Of a stretch of DNA of 64,000 bases, positions 50,675-61,442 are shown in pieces. The notes under the pieces are model-generated. The model searched no databases, was not told where the DNA came from, and worked only from the letters and a program-made list of their open reading frames with translations. Position 1 is the first letter of the stretch. Each line of letters starts with the position of its first letter. A program made the position numbers and the translations under genes. The DNA is from Pedobacter panaciterrae (lineage in GTDB: Bacteria; Bacteroidota; Bacteroidia; Sphingobacteriales; Sphingobacteriaceae), in assembly GCF_013204795.1 (NCBI RefSeq), contig NZ_JABMKW010000020.1, positions 124,001 through 188,000 of the forward strand, given 5' to 3'.

Positions 50675-53600
50675 TTAGAGGTTCTTTATATATTCTCGTG
50701 GCGTATGACCATATTGTTTTCTAAATTCTCTGCTAAAATATTTTGGATCGTTAAAACCTACCAGATAAGAAATTTCTGATATGGTATACCTATGCTCAGC
50801 TAACAGTTGAGCGGCTTTTTTCAATCGAATTGTTTTGATAAAATCATTTACAGAAAGGGTTGTCATTGTCCGGATCTTCTTGTAAAGTACGGGCTGACTC
50901 ATTCCGATTTTTTGGGCCAATTCGGGTACGCCAAAATTTTCATCAGACAGATGACTTTCAATATAACCCAGGATTTTAGTCATAAATGCATGGTCTGTAG
51001 AGTTGATGGTTATGTCTTGAGGCTGTAGGTTTACCTGCTGAACAAATTTTTGGCGCATTGTTGCTCTTGATTGCAATAAGTTACGCACGTTTAGCAGCAA
51101 CAGATCCATGCTGAAAGGCTTAGTGATATAAGCATCGGCTCCGGTTTCCAGTCCGCTTAACTGATGGATGTGCGATGACCTGGCAGTAAGGAGAATTACG
51201 GGAATATGGCTGGTACGTTCATCTGTTTTTAACTTACTGCATAAGGCTAATCCATCCATTATTGGCATCATTACATCGCAGATGATCAGATCAGGTAGCA
51301 ATTCAATTGCTGTTTCCCATCCCTTAAGCCCATCAACAGATTCCGTTGTGTGATATTGTTTGCCAATAGCACCGGCTATGAGTTGCATAATCTCTGCATT
51401 ATCTTCTACGATCAGAATGGTTTCCTGGGCTTTGGGGTGTTTATTTTGCTCAGCTGCTTCCTCTTCAACAAATTGTTGTACGTACAGTTTGGACGGGAAG
51501 TCTGCACTTTTAACTTCACTAAGTTCGCTTGGCTTAAAGTGCGAATTTCCTTTTTTAAGCTTAACAATAAAGCAAGTATAGCCAGGCTCTTGAGTGGTGG
51601 CTGGATTACTTAGGATTTCTATTTTGCCATGATGAGCTTCAATGATGCTTTTGGACAAGGCCAGACCTATCCCAGAACCAATATGGTTAGATTCTTGCTC
51701 GTCTACCTGGAAGTAATCACTAAAAAGTTTGTTTTGGCTTTCATACGGAATGCCCTTTCCATTGTCTACAACTTTAATTTCTACGAATTGGTCATATTCA
51801 TTTATAGATAATGTAATCTTTCCGCCGTTGTTGCTAAACTTAAATGCATTAGAAAGCAGGTTGAAGAGTACTTTTTCCATCTGTGCTTTATCAAAATATA
51901 CTATGGTTTGGTCATATTGATGGAGAAAATCGTATTGAATGTTACGAGTAATTGCATTGTGCCGAAATGCGAGGAACATCTCATTTGCATATGCGACAAT
52001 GTTACCCTTAGTTACGTGTAATTTCAGATGACCGGTTTCAGCCTTTCTAAAATCCATTAATTCCGTTATAAGCCTCATTAGCCTGTCGGCATTGTTTTTT
52101 ATTGGAATAACCTGTTGATGAATTTCCAGATTATCCTGTGATGTTTTAGCAAGGTTTTCTAATGGTGCAAGAATTAATGTTAACGGAGTTCGAATCTCAT
52201 GGGCGATATAGGTGAAGAAGTTTAACTTCATCTTTTGCACATCCTCTGATCGTTTTAATAATGCACGTATAAAAAGATACCTCACGGTAAGGAAGAGTAT
52301 GACTGAAAATAGGAGCAGGTAGCATAAATATGCCCACCAGGTAGCCCATAGAGGAGGTAATATGGTGATATTAATGCTTGCTGATGTCTGGCCTGGTGTG
52401 CCGTCGTTGTTAACTCCTTTAACTACAAATGTATATTCTCCGGATGGAAGATTAGCATAGCTGGCGTTTGGAATGTCTGAATTGATCCAGTCTTTGTCGT
52501 ACCCTGCTAACTTATAAGTATATTTATTTTTGTCTGGTCTGATGTAATTTAGCAGGGCAAAACCCAGACTAAAATTATTGTGATTATGTTTGAACCTAAG
52601 GTTTTTGGTAGTATTAATATTTTCTTTTAGCAATTGATCCGGGCCATTTACAGCGACAGGTTGGTTGAAAAGCTTTAACTCTGTAAATACAATAGGATCG
52701 ATATGAGTATTGATCTCTATCTGGTTGGGAAAGAACGAAGTAAGACCATTATAACCTCCAAAAAAGAATTCATTGTTATGGTCCTTAAAAAAGGACCTCA
52801 TATTAAAGTCGTTTCCTGCAAGGCCATCGCTTTTAGTGTAATTTTTGAATTTTCCGGTTATCGGATTGAGTATTGACAGTCCATTATCCGTGCTGATCCA
52901 TAAATTACCTCCTTTATCTTCAATAATACCAAGTACATTGTTGTTGCACAAACCATCTTTTTGTGTATAGGTTTTAAATTTCCCTGTTCGGGAATCAAAT
53001 AAGGAAACCCCGCCAAAATAGGTCCCAAGACAAAATTTTCCATTTGAGGTTTGTATGATACAGTTGATGTAATCTGACTGCAAACTATCGGCATTTCCTT
53101 CTTTTTTTGTGAAATACGCTAGCTTTCCCGTTTTTGGATAGTAAAGATGCAACCCTTTGGTTGTGCCTATCCAAATGTTTTTGTCGGCGTCTTCAAAGAG
53201 TGTTTGGACATATCTGGAAAGTAGTTTTTTCTCAATGGGGCTTTTTAATGTGTGATCACTAGAACTACTTATATTATTGAGCCCGTCTCTGGAGCCGACC
53301 CAGATCATACCACTACTATCTTCAAGTATGGTCATAATATCTGCACTGCCCCGATTGTTACTGGTATCTTTTACATTGGTTATTTGCCGGGTAAAGGTTT
53401 TAGTTGCCGGATTAAAAATGCTAATGAGACCTTCGTGCATGCCAATAATCAGGTTGCCGTTCTTTTGCCGCAGGACCGTTTTAACCAGATTAGAGGGTAA
53501 TGTATTGTTGTTACCGGGAATGGATTTATAATGAGTGTAGGTATTATTGCTACGATTAAAATGGTTGAGCCCACCGCCTTCTGTTCCGATCCAGAGATTG

Positions 53601-54697
53601 TGGCGGTCATCTTCAACAATTGTGCTGACGATGTTGCTGCTCAGGCTGGAAATCAGTCCACTTGCTCTATAAGTTTTAAAACCAGTAGAATAGGGGAAAA
53701 GGGCATCGACCCCACCGTAAAAGCTTCCAATCCAGACGGTGTTACTAACATCCTGAAAAATGCTGTGTAGTGAATTCTGGGTAAGACCTCCATTCTGATC
53801 AGGATTGTGTTTGTAATTGGTGAATATTTTTGTTTTGGGGTTTAATATGCTTAAGCCTTCTTGTGTTCCTATCCATAGTGTTCCGTCCTTATTGCAGATG
53901 ATGTCGCGTATGTCGTTATGAACAAGGGTGTTGATGTTGTTTGAGTTATGGGTGTAGTGCGCGAATGTACCCCTTGTTTGGTATAAGTTTAAACCCTTGT
54001 CGGTACCAATCCAGATGTTGTTGGCTTTATCGCTGGTGATACTGGTGATATAGTTAGCACTGATGCTGGTAGAGGAGTGAGCTGAATTTTTGAAGAGGAC
54101 TGCCCTGGACTGGCCGTTATTTATGGTCATTCGTATTAATCCATAGCCTGTTCCAACCCACAGGTTCTGCTCATGATCTTTAAACAGACTATATATGTTA
54201 TTTATCCGTTGGTTTTTATCAAGTTTATTAAAACGGAATATTTTGAATTTGCCGCTTTTCCTGTCTAGTAAACCAAGCCCGTTGTAAGTACCTACCCACA
54301 GATTTTTCTGAGGATCCTCATAGATGCAATTTATGGTGTCGTTTAGAATTTTGACTTTGATAAAGTTGTCGTTCTTATTATCGTATCGGCTTAGCCCATT
54401 AATTGTACCGATCCACAACTGACCAAAGGAGTCGGCCAACAGGCAATCGATTACATTATGAGGTATGCTTTTACTGTCTTTTGGATTGTTGGTATAAATC
54501 CTAAACTGAAAACCGTCGTATCTGTTCAACCCTCGTCTGGTACCAAACCATAGAAAATGTTTTTGGTCCTGAGCGATACTTATAACGGAATTTTGAGACA
54601 AACCATTTTCCATGCTAAGATTGCTGAAGGCAGCTCCCTTTTGGGCATAGTTATGAAATGGTAAAAGTAGAAGGAAGAAGAGACAAAATGCCTTCAT
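50675..54697 (-). CDS. Hybrid two-component system regulator (HTCS) of the glycan locus
   Basis: A 1340-residue one-protein phosphorelay in the inner membrane. A signal segment (to NYAQ) is followed by about a dozen periplasmic Reg_prop blades (LWFGTRRGLNRYDGFQ, LWIGTINGLSRYD, NIWIGTDKGLNLY and more), then a Y_Y_Y domain (about 735-795) and a TM helix (about 803-825). Next are HisKA with YIAHEIRTPLTLIL (phospho-His near 833), HATPase (NLLSNAFKFSNNGG, DNGKGIP), a receiver (LIICDVMMPIMDG, phospho-Asp) and a C-terminal AraC HTH (ISEISYLVGFNDPKYFSREFRKQYG). HTCS proteins sense a glycan fragment and switch on the adjacent Sus operon. Divergent from susC-like with 210 bp between. Confidence 0.95.
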   Translation of the reverse strand: MKAFCLFFLLLLPFHNYAQKGAAFSNLSMENGLSQNSVISIAQDQKHFLWFGTRRGLNRYDGFQFRIYTNNPKDSKSIPHNVIDCLLADSFGQLWIGTINGLSRYDNKNDNFIKVKILNDTINCIYEDPQKNLWVGTYNGLGLLDRKSGKFKIFRFNKLDKNQRINNIYSLFKDHEQNLWVGTGYGLIRMTINNGQSRAVLFKNSAHSSTSISANYITSITSDKANNIWIGTDKGLNLYQTRGTFAHYTHNSNNINTLVHNDIRDIICNKDGTLWIGTQEGLSILNPKTKIFTNYKHNPDQNGGLTQNSLHSIFQDVSNTVWIGSFYGGVDALFPYSTGFKTYRASGLISSLSSNIVSTIVEDDRHNLWIGTEGGGLNHFNRSNNTYTHYKSIPGNNNTLPSNLVKTVLRQKNGNLIIGMHEGLISIFNPATKTFTRQITNVKDTSNNRGSADIMTILEDSSGMIWVGSRDGLNNISSSSDHTLKSPIEKKLLSRYVQTLFEDADKNIWIGTTKGLHLYYPKTGKLAYFTKKEGNADSLQSDYINCIIQTSNGKFCLGTYFGGVSLFDSRTGKFKTYTQKDGLCNNNVLGIIEDKGGNLWISTDNGLSILNPITGKFKNYTKSDGLAGNDFNMRSFFKDHNNEFFFGGYNGLTSFFPNQIEINTHIDPIVFTELKLFNQPVAVNGPDQLLKENINTTKNLRFKHNHNNFSLGFALLNYIRPDKNKYTYKLAGYDKDWINSDIPNASYANLPSGEYTFVVKGVNNDGTPGQTSASINITILPPLWATWWAYLCYLLLFSVILFLTVRYLFIRALLKRSEDVQKMKLNFFTYIAHEIRTPLTLILAPLENLAKTSQDNLEIHQQVIPIKNNADRLMRLITELMDFRKAETGHLKLHVTKGNIVAYANEMFLAFRHNAITRNIQYDFLHQYDQTIVYFDKAQMEKVLFNLLSNAFKFSNNGGKITLSINEYDQFVEIKVVDNGKGIPYESQNKLFSDYFQVDEQESNHIGSGIGLALSKSIIEAHHGKIEILSNPATTQEPGYTCFIVKLKKGNSHFKPSELSEVKSADFPSKLYVQQFVEEEAAEQNKHPKAQETILIVEDNAEIMQLIAGAIGKQYHTTESVDGLKGWETAIELLPDLIICDVMMPIMDGLALCSKLKTDERTSHIPVILLTARSSHIHQLSGLETGADAYITKPFSMDLLLLNVRNLLQSRATMRQKFVQQVNLQPQDITINSTDHAFMTKILGYIESHLSDENFGVPELAQKIGMSQPVLYKKIRTMTTLSVNDFIKTIRLKKAAQLLAEHRYTISEISYLVGFNDPKYFSREFRKQYGHTPREYIKNL

Positions 54698-54907
54698 AAT
54701 CAATTAAAGGTGTGAAAATACTCCTTTAGTTTTGAATTTTCTACCATATGATTTAGAATTTTCATCTTTTTTGAAAGAATTAACAGCCAGTTTTGATTCC
54801 ATTAAATGCAAACATTATCTACTGAGGGAGGTGATATGAAAACGTTTGCAGAATGAACCACTATAACCAAAACATCAAACTAATCTTTAAACCTAAACAA
54901 TGAATTC

Positions 54908-57900
54908 ATGAAACCAAAAAATCTACGCTTCTATGCGACTGGACTTATCTGTTGGCTGACTTTCAGTAATAGCATAGTTTTAGACGCACACGCGGAAAGA
55001 AAGACTGACCCGCTTAAATTGTCATTACCAAAGACAATTCCTTTTAAAAAGAGCCAGCAGAAAGCTTTAATAAAAGGCCAGGTTGTTGACGCCAGTAACC
55101 TTCCGGTACCAGGTGTGAACATTAAGGTAGAAAAATCTAATACCACCACCGCAAGTGATGTAAACGGGAATTTCCAGATTACAGCTAATGTTAATGACGT
55201 ATTGGTATTTACTGCCATTGGTTTTACCACTAAACGTATTGTTATTGAAAATGAGCATACAAGTTTAAAAGTTGCCCTGCAGGAGGAGAACAATAAACTT
55301 AATGAAGTAGTGGTAGTGGGATATGGCGTACAGAAGAAGGCAAATTTAACAGGTGCAGTTAGTCAGATCGATTCAAAGATGCTTGAAAACAGGCCAACGG
55401 CAAACCTTGGTCAGGCGCTGCAAGGAGTGATGCCTAATTTTAATGTTAGTATTTCTAATGGCAGTCCTAATGCTTCTGCATCTTACAATATCAGGGGAGC
55501 TACTTCCTTTTATAAGGATAAGAATGATGGCAATAAGATTAAGTTTTCATCTGGGCAGCCTTTTACACTGGTGGATGGGATTGAGATGGATCCTAACCAA
55601 TTAAATCCGGAAGATATAGAGTCTGTTACCTTGTTAAAGGATGCAGCCTCTGCCGCTATTTATGGAGCCAGAGGAGCATTTGGTGTACTTTTGATAAAAA
55701 CCAAATCTGGCAAAAGCGGACAAACAAAAGTGAATTATTCTAACTCCTTTCAATGGAGCTCACCTACAGCTGTTCCGGACATATTGGATGCTTATACCAT
55801 TCAGGAGGCAAGTATTAAAGCTTCGGAGCTGGAAGGTATTTCGGCCGGTTCAAATGAAATATTGAAACTGCAGAAGATTAAGGAGTATATGGATGACCCT
55901 ATAAATAATGAACCTTATTATTTTGCAGATGCCGACGTAAATAAAACCAATATTCTATGGAGAGGCAATGTAAATCCATACAAGGAAGCCTTGTTAAAGT
56001 CTTCGCCTATGCAAAAGCATAACTTGTCATTGTCGGGTGGAAACGATAGAACATCATTTTATGGCTCTATCGGTTATCAGGATCAGGACGGATTATACAA
56101 GATTAATACAGATAATTTTAAACGTTATAACGCCTTGTTAAATGTAAGTTCAAAAGTAAACCAGTGGTTTAAAATGGATTTCAGAACAGCCTATAACAGT
56201 TCAACTTATATAGAACCGGTTAGCCCATCGGGCAAAGGGGGCTGGTGGACAGCAATGTCGCAGGAGCCTAACCGAAATGTCAATATGCCGATACATGTTC
56301 CCTCATCTTTAAATCTGCCACAAAAATATACAGATAATATATTGTCTTTTATGGAGTATGGTTCGTCTGACAAGGAAACTAAATCGAATATTTTATTAGC
56401 AGCTGCACCAACTTTTACACTTACAAAGGAATGGTCTTTAAAAGGAGACTTTTCTTATCTAAGCAATAGCAACATTCAAAAAACAATTTTGCCACGTTTA
56501 GAGCGCCTGGAAAGTACAGTAGGTTCATTTACTGCAGTTCATACTGATCCTGATTATGTTTACCGGTATAATTTAAATTCTAATAAGTACACCATAAATA
56601 TCTTTACCGATTATGCCAAGACAATAGCGGATAAGCATAATTTTCATGGAACAGTGGGTTTTAACCAGGAATGGTATACCGACCAAAGCGTATCGGCCCA
56701 AAGAAACATGATCAATTCAAATGTTCCGGTTCTTGGGCAGGCACAAGGAGAAAGAACAGTAGGCGATAGTGAACAGGAATGGGCAGTTCGTGGTCTGTTT
56801 TATCGTTTTACATATAACTATGATGGCAAATATTTATTTGAATCAAATGGTCGCTATGATGGTACTTCTAAGTTCCCTTCTGACATACGTTATAAGTTTT
56901 TTCCTTCATTTTCTGCAGGATGGCGCGTAAGCGAGGAATCTTTTGCGAAAGGCATAAAACCATATATCAATGATTTTAAGTTAAGAGCTTCATATGGTAG
57001 TTTGGGTAATCAGAACGTAGCCAATTACATATACATCTTAAACTATGGAACGAATAGTCAGCTTCAATACCTATTAAATGGTGTAAGACCTGTGGGGGTT
57101 ACACCTCCGGGCCTGGTTGATCCGGATTTAACCTGGGAAACAGCAACTACAATTGATTTTGGATTTGATTTGACAGCATTTAAAAACTTTGAAGTCAATT
57201 TTGATTGGTACAGAAGAAGGACTTCTGACATTTTAATTGATGGCTTAAAATATCCTTCCGTTCTGGGTGCTTCATCGCCAACCAGAAATTCGGCAACCAT
57301 TGACACAAAAGGCTGGGAGTTAACAATGAAATACAGAAATTCAACAGGTTTTGGATTAAATTATGATTTGGCCCTTACGCTTGGAGATAGCCAGTCGGAA
57401 GTAGTAAAGTTTGATAATAATCCGAACAAGCTGTTAAGCGATCAGTATTTATATGAAGACCAGAAAATGGGTGAGATTTGGGGTTATGAAACCTTCGGGA
57501 TTTTTCAGACTAAAGAAGAAATTGCGAATTCGCCCACTCAAAAGCTAATTTCATCCGGCCTTTGGTTTCCAGGTGATGTGAGATATAAAGATATTGATGG
57601 TAATAACGAGATTAATTTTGGAAATAATACTGTTGGGAATTCCGGAGACAGGAAGATCATAGGGAATAGTACCCCAAGATATCAGTTTGGCTTTAACTCC
57701 AATTTTAGCTACAGGAATGTAGACCTGGATATATTTGTACAGGGTGTAGGAAAGAGAGACCTGTGGATTGGAAACAATCTTTACTGGGGAGCTGGTACAA
57801 CAGGTACATGGGAAACTTACAATAACTCCTGGACTCCGGAGCGTACAGACGCATTTTACCCTGCCTATAAAAATGCGAGCAGGAACAGACAGGTACAAAC

Positions 57901-58129
57901 AAGGTATCTCGAAAATGGTGCTTACCTGCGCATGAAAAATTTAGCATTAGGGTATACACTTCCTAAGGGCTTTACCAATAAAATTAAATTGCAAAGGGTA
58001 AGACTTTCTGCTTCTGCCTATAATTTATTTGAATTTAAGAGTGTTCCGAAAACTTTTGATCCTGAATTGGTTGGGATGAACTATCCAATTATCAGATCAT
58101 ATGCATTTGGCTTACAGGCAACATTTTAG
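54908..58129 (+). CDS. SusC/RagA-type TonB-linked outer-membrane transporter
   Basis: A 1073-residue protein. A signal peptide (to AHAE) and a carboxypeptidase-regulatory domain (about 55-135, IKGQVVDASNLPVPGVNIKV) come first. The NEVVVVGYGVQKKANLTGAV TonB-box-like stretch leads into the plug (FTLVDGIEMDPNQLNPEDIE, LLKDAASAAIYGARGAFGVL), and the barrel ends RSYAFGLQATF. No N-terminal STN signalling domain, consistent with control by the divergent HTCS rather than by an anti-sigma loop. Imports oligosaccharide with the SusD partner, 31 bp downstream. Confidence 0.96.
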   Translation: MKPKNLRFYATGLICWLTFSNSIVLDAHAERKTDPLKLSLPKTIPFKKSQQKALIKGQVVDASNLPVPGVNIKVEKSNTTTASDVNGNFQITANVNDVLVFTAIGFTTKRIVIENEHTSLKVALQEENNKLNEVVVVGYGVQKKANLTGAVSQIDSKMLENRPTANLGQALQGVMPNFNVSISNGSPNASASYNIRGATSFYKDKNDGNKIKFSSGQPFTLVDGIEMDPNQLNPEDIESVTLLKDAASAAIYGARGAFGVLLIKTKSGKSGQTKVNYSNSFQWSSPTAVPDILDAYTIQEASIKASELEGISAGSNEILKLQKIKEYMDDPINNEPYYFADADVNKTNILWRGNVNPYKEALLKSSPMQKHNLSLSGGNDRTSFYGSIGYQDQDGLYKINTDNFKRYNALLNVSSKVNQWFKMDFRTAYNSSTYIEPVSPSGKGGWWTAMSQEPNRNVNMPIHVPSSLNLPQKYTDNILSFMEYGSSDKETKSNILLAAAPTFTLTKEWSLKGDFSYLSNSNIQKTILPRLERLESTVGSFTAVHTDPDYVYRYNLNSNKYTINIFTDYAKTIADKHNFHGTVGFNQEWYTDQSVSAQRNMINSNVPVLGQAQGERTVGDSEQEWAVRGLFYRFTYNYDGKYLFESNGRYDGTSKFPSDIRYKFFPSFSAGWRVSEESFAKGIKPYINDFKLRASYGSLGNQNVANYIYILNYGTNSQLQYLLNGVRPVGVTPPGLVDPDLTWETATTIDFGFDLTAFKNFEVNFDWYRRRTSDILIDGLKYPSVLGASSPTRNSATIDTKGWELTMKYRNSTGFGLNYDLALTLGDSQSEVVKFDNNPNKLLSDQYLYEDQKMGEIWGYETFGIFQTKEEIANSPTQKLISSGLWFPGDVRYKDIDGNNEINFGNNTVGNSGDRKIIGNSTPRYQFGFNSNFSYRNVDLDIFVQGVGKRDLWIGNNLYWGAGTTGTWETYNNSWTPERTDAFYPAYKNASRNRQVQTRYLENGAYLRMKNLALGYTLPKGFTNKIKLQRVRLSASAYNLFEFKSVPKTFDPELVGMNYPIIRSYAFGLQATF

Positions 58130-58160
58130 GTTAAATAATTAGTACTCAAATTAAACAAAC

Positions 58161-59945
58161 ATGAAAAACAATATCAAAATATATACACTGGGTGTAATAT
58201 CCTGCTTGCTGCTCTTTGGATGCAAAAAGAATCTGTTAGACCGCTATCCTTTGGATCAGATCACTGATGAAAATTACTGGAAAACCGAGAACGACTTAAA
58301 GCTGTATGCAAACAGCCTTTACCCAAAATACATTGTAGGATTTGGAACCGATTTTGCCGATGGTACGGTTCAGCCATATGGTGTAAATGTGAATACCTTG
58401 GTTTATGGGGATGTAATTACGGATAATGCCGCACCGCTTACCTATTCTAAAGTAGGTACCGATGAATACATTGCCTATCTTTCTGGTGGAAGCGGTTCCG
58501 GTGGATGGAATTTTGAAGGTGTGAGACAGCTGAACTTCTTTATAGATAATTATAAACGTGCCAGTCTTCCGGATAATATAGCGAACAAATATTTAGGAGA
58601 GATCTATTTTTTTAAAGCATGGGACTATTTCAATAAGGTGAAGCTATTCGGTGATGTTTCGTGGTTACAACATTCGTTAAATATAAATTCACCGGAGCTG
58701 TTTGGCGCAAGAACCCCAAGGGCTGAGGTAATGGATTCTGTAATGGTTATTCTTAACATGGCCATAGACTACCTGCCGGCCAAAGGTACTGAAGAAACAA
58801 ATCGTTTAAATAAGGATATGGCACTGTTCTTAAAATCCAGAATTGGATTATTTGAAGGTACCTACAGAAAGTACCATACAGAGCTGGGCTTGGATGCGAA
58901 TACGTTTCTGAGATATTCTGCTGAAGCTTCTGAAGCCTTGCTTAACAAATACAGTTTAGTACAGGGAGATTACAATACCGTATACAATAGCTTGTTTGCT
59001 ACGGAATCTTACAAATCCAATCCTGAGGTGATTATGTGGAGGGAGTATTCTGCAGCAGTGACTTACGGCGCCGCATTTAGCCGTTATTTTGCACAAAATT
59101 TAAGGCATCAGTTTGGAGCTACCCGTAGCCTGGTAGACGAGTATTTATGCGCTGACGGTTTAACCATTTCGACAAGTCCGTTGTTCAAAGGAAAGGGATC
59201 GATCCAAACTGAAATGGAAAACCGTGATCCGCGCTTAACCCAAACTATTGCCAATTTTGGAACTTACAATCTGGCTAATACCACCATACAGGGTGCAAAT
59301 AATGCACCATTGCCAAACTTGCCGGGAATGAATGGCAATAAATGTCCAACTGGTTATCGTTTGGCCAAATGGTTCTATAATAATCCTGTGGATTGGGAAA
59401 GAGTTACCAATGGACAGCAGGCTGCCCCCGTATTTCGCTTTGCAGAAGTATTGTTAAACTATGCTGAAGCAAAGTATGAATTAGGTGAAGTGAATCAGCT
59501 TGTTATTGATCAGACAATTAACAAATTGCGGGACCGTGTAGGAATGCCGCATTTAACAATAGGCAATGAGCCTGCAGATTCACGTTTGGATGGGATCTAT
59601 CAAACTTATGTTGGCGCTTCAATTCCTCCTTTATTAAGAGAAATTCGTAGAGAAAGACGTGTAGAGATGGCTTTTGAAAATACCCGTTGGGACGATCTGA
59701 TGAGATGGAAGGCAGGTAAATTGATAAATGTTCCTGTTGAGGGAATTAAATTTGTTCAGTCGCAATTCCCTACAGTAGTGGTTAACAAGGATATTTATTT
59801 AAGCGCCGAGGGATATATATTGCCTTATTTTAAAACAATTCCGGCCGGTCGCAAATTTGACGAAACGAAAGGCTATTTGTTTCCAATTCCTACCGAGGAT
59901 CTGATCCTTAATAAAAATCTGGTACAGAATCCTAACTGGAAATAA
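58161..59945 (+). CDS. SusD/RagB-type surface glycan-binding lipoprotein
   Basis: A 594-residue lipoprotein (lipobox LLFGC, Cys near 21, then KKNLLDRYPLDQITDENYW, the classic SusD opening). TPR-like helical segments follow (YLGEIYFFKAWDYFNKVKLF), with the family signature FRFAEVLLNYAEAKYELGE and the C-terminal EIRRERRVEMAFENTRWDDL. It forms a lid over the SusC pore and binds glycan at the surface. Operon with SusC upstream and the fucosidase 48 bp downstream. Confidence 0.96.
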   Translation: MKNNIKIYTLGVISCLLLFGCKKNLLDRYPLDQITDENYWKTENDLKLYANSLYPKYIVGFGTDFADGTVQPYGVNVNTLVYGDVITDNAAPLTYSKVGTDEYIAYLSGGSGSGGWNFEGVRQLNFFIDNYKRASLPDNIANKYLGEIYFFKAWDYFNKVKLFGDVSWLQHSLNINSPELFGARTPRAEVMDSVMVILNMAIDYLPAKGTEETNRLNKDMALFLKSRIGLFEGTYRKYHTELGLDANTFLRYSAEASEALLNKYSLVQGDYNTVYNSLFATESYKSNPEVIMWREYSAAVTYGAAFSRYFAQNLRHQFGATRSLVDEYLCADGLTISTSPLFKGKGSIQTEMENRDPRLTQTIANFGTYNLANTTIQGANNAPLPNLPGMNGNKCPTGYRLAKWFYNNPVDWERVTNGQQAAPVFRFAEVLLNYAEAKYELGEVNQLVIDQTINKLRDRVGMPHLTIGNEPADSRLDGIYQTYVGASIPPLLREIRRERRVEMAFENTRWDDLMRWKAGKLINVPVEGIKFVQSQFPTVVVNKDIYLSAEGYILPYFKTIPAGRKFDETKGYLFPIPTEDLILNKNLVQNPNWK

Positions 59946-59993
59946 AACTAACCCATTTAATTAAAAGAAAAGACACCTATTATTCCCTGAATC

Positions 59994-61442
59994 ATGGTTA
60001 GAAAACCAATTAAAAGCTTCATCATTCTACATTTATTATTCCTTTTAATAGCAGGCACTACTGGCACTGTTTACGCTCAGAATGCTGAAAAGATAAAACT
60101 AAAACATGGCTCACACCGTGAGGGTAAACGTACCGATGCCATCATGCAAAAATGGAGAGGTAATGGACTTGGGCAGTTTATTCACTGGGGTTTGTATGCT
60201 ATTCCGGGTGGAGAATGGAATGGTAAACAATATAATGGTGCCGCTGAGTGGATCCGGTCCTGGAATGAAATGCCCAAACCGGCTTATGATTCGCTAATTT
60301 ATAAGTTTAATCCCGTTAATTTCAATGCTGATCAGTGGGCTGCGATTGCAAAGGATATGGGAGCCAGATATGTAACCATTACCACCAAACACCATGATGG
60401 TTTCTGTTTATGGCCTAGTAAATACACATCGTATACAGTAGCCAATTCTCCATGGAAAAAAGACATCATGAAACCGTTGGTTGATGCTTATGATAAGGCA
60501 GGGATAGATGTGATCTTATATTTCTCTATTATGGACTGGAATCATCCGGGATGGCGTTATGATATCAAAACCAGGGCGGATAGTATCGCCTTTGAGGGAT
60601 TCAAAAAATTTACACGTAATCAGCTAATAGAATTATTGACTATGTATCCAAAAGCTAAAGGACTATGGTTTGATGGCACCTGGGATAAATCATGGATAAA
60701 GCAGGCGAAGTTTGCTGATGAACTGGAAGCCGAAATGCGAAAACTTCGCCCTGGTTTGATTATTGGCAGTCGTTTTAGAGCTGATGAATATGGAAAACGC
60801 CATTTTGATTCGAACAACGTACTTATGGGAGATTATGAACAAGGATGGGAGCGTAAACTACCAAATACGATTGCTGATGTACATGGAAACGACTGGGATT
60901 GCGTAATGACGATTCCAGAAAATCAATGGGGGTACAATAAAGCATGGAAGGGACATATTAAAACTTCAACTGAGTTAATAGAGATGACAGCAAAAGCTGT
61001 TTCACTGGGTGGGAATTTTGTGCTGAATTTTGGCCCCAAAGGAGACGGTTCTATCCGTGACCAGGAGAAAAGGCTTGCTTTGGAGATAGGCGACTGGATG
61101 AAAGTTAACAATGAGGCAATATATAATTGTGGATATAGTGGTTTAGAGAAGCAAGACTGGGGCTATTCAACAAAAAAAACAGGTATTGATAAGATATATA
61201 TGGTGGTCTTTAACATTCCGGTATCAGGCGCTTATCGTGTTAAATTACCTGCTAAAACTGCGATTGCCAAATCTTATCTGCTTGCCGACCAGAACCAGGT
61301 TTTAAAAGTAGAAGAAGTGCACACCAATGAATACTTTGTTTATGCCAACCCCGCTAGCCAGAGTAAACCCTTTGTGATTGTTTTGGAAACAAAGAAAAAG
61401 GAGCGCAGTGGTGAAAATAATTATGATAAAGCCAAAATATGA
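59994..61442 (+). CDS. Alpha-L-fucosidase, GH29
   Basis: A 482-residue exported glycoside hydrolase (signal peptide to VYAQ). GH29 hallmarks are FIHWGLYAIPGGEW, YVTITTKHHDGFCLW and the nucleophile in GLWFDGTW (Asp227). LNFGPKGDGSI closes the barrel. A beta-sandwich C-terminal part follows. It releases L-fucose from non-reducing ends, probably in the periplasm after SusCD import. The ATGA overlap with the DUF2264 gene shows coupled translation. Confidence 0.95.
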   Translation: MVRKPIKSFIILHLLFLLIAGTTGTVYAQNAEKIKLKHGSHREGKRTDAIMQKWRGNGLGQFIHWGLYAIPGGEWNGKQYNGAAEWIRSWNEMPKPAYDSLIYKFNPVNFNADQWAAIAKDMGARYVTITTKHHDGFCLWPSKYTSYTVANSPWKKDIMKPLVDAYDKAGIDVILYFSIMDWNHPGWRYDIKTRADSIAFEGFKKFTRNQLIELLTMYPKAKGLWFDGTWDKSWIKQAKFADELEAEMRKLRPGLIIGSRFRADEYGKRHFDSNNVLMGDYEQGWERKLPNTIADVHGNDWDCVMTIPENQWGYNKAWKGHIKTSTELIEMTAKAVSLGGNFVLNFGPKGDGSIRDQEKRLALEIGDWMKVNNEAIYNCGYSGLEKQDWGYSTKKTGIDKIYMVVFNIPVSGAYRVKLPAKTAIAKSYLLADQNQVLKVEEVHTNEYFVYANPASQSKPFVIVLETKKKERSGENNYDKAKI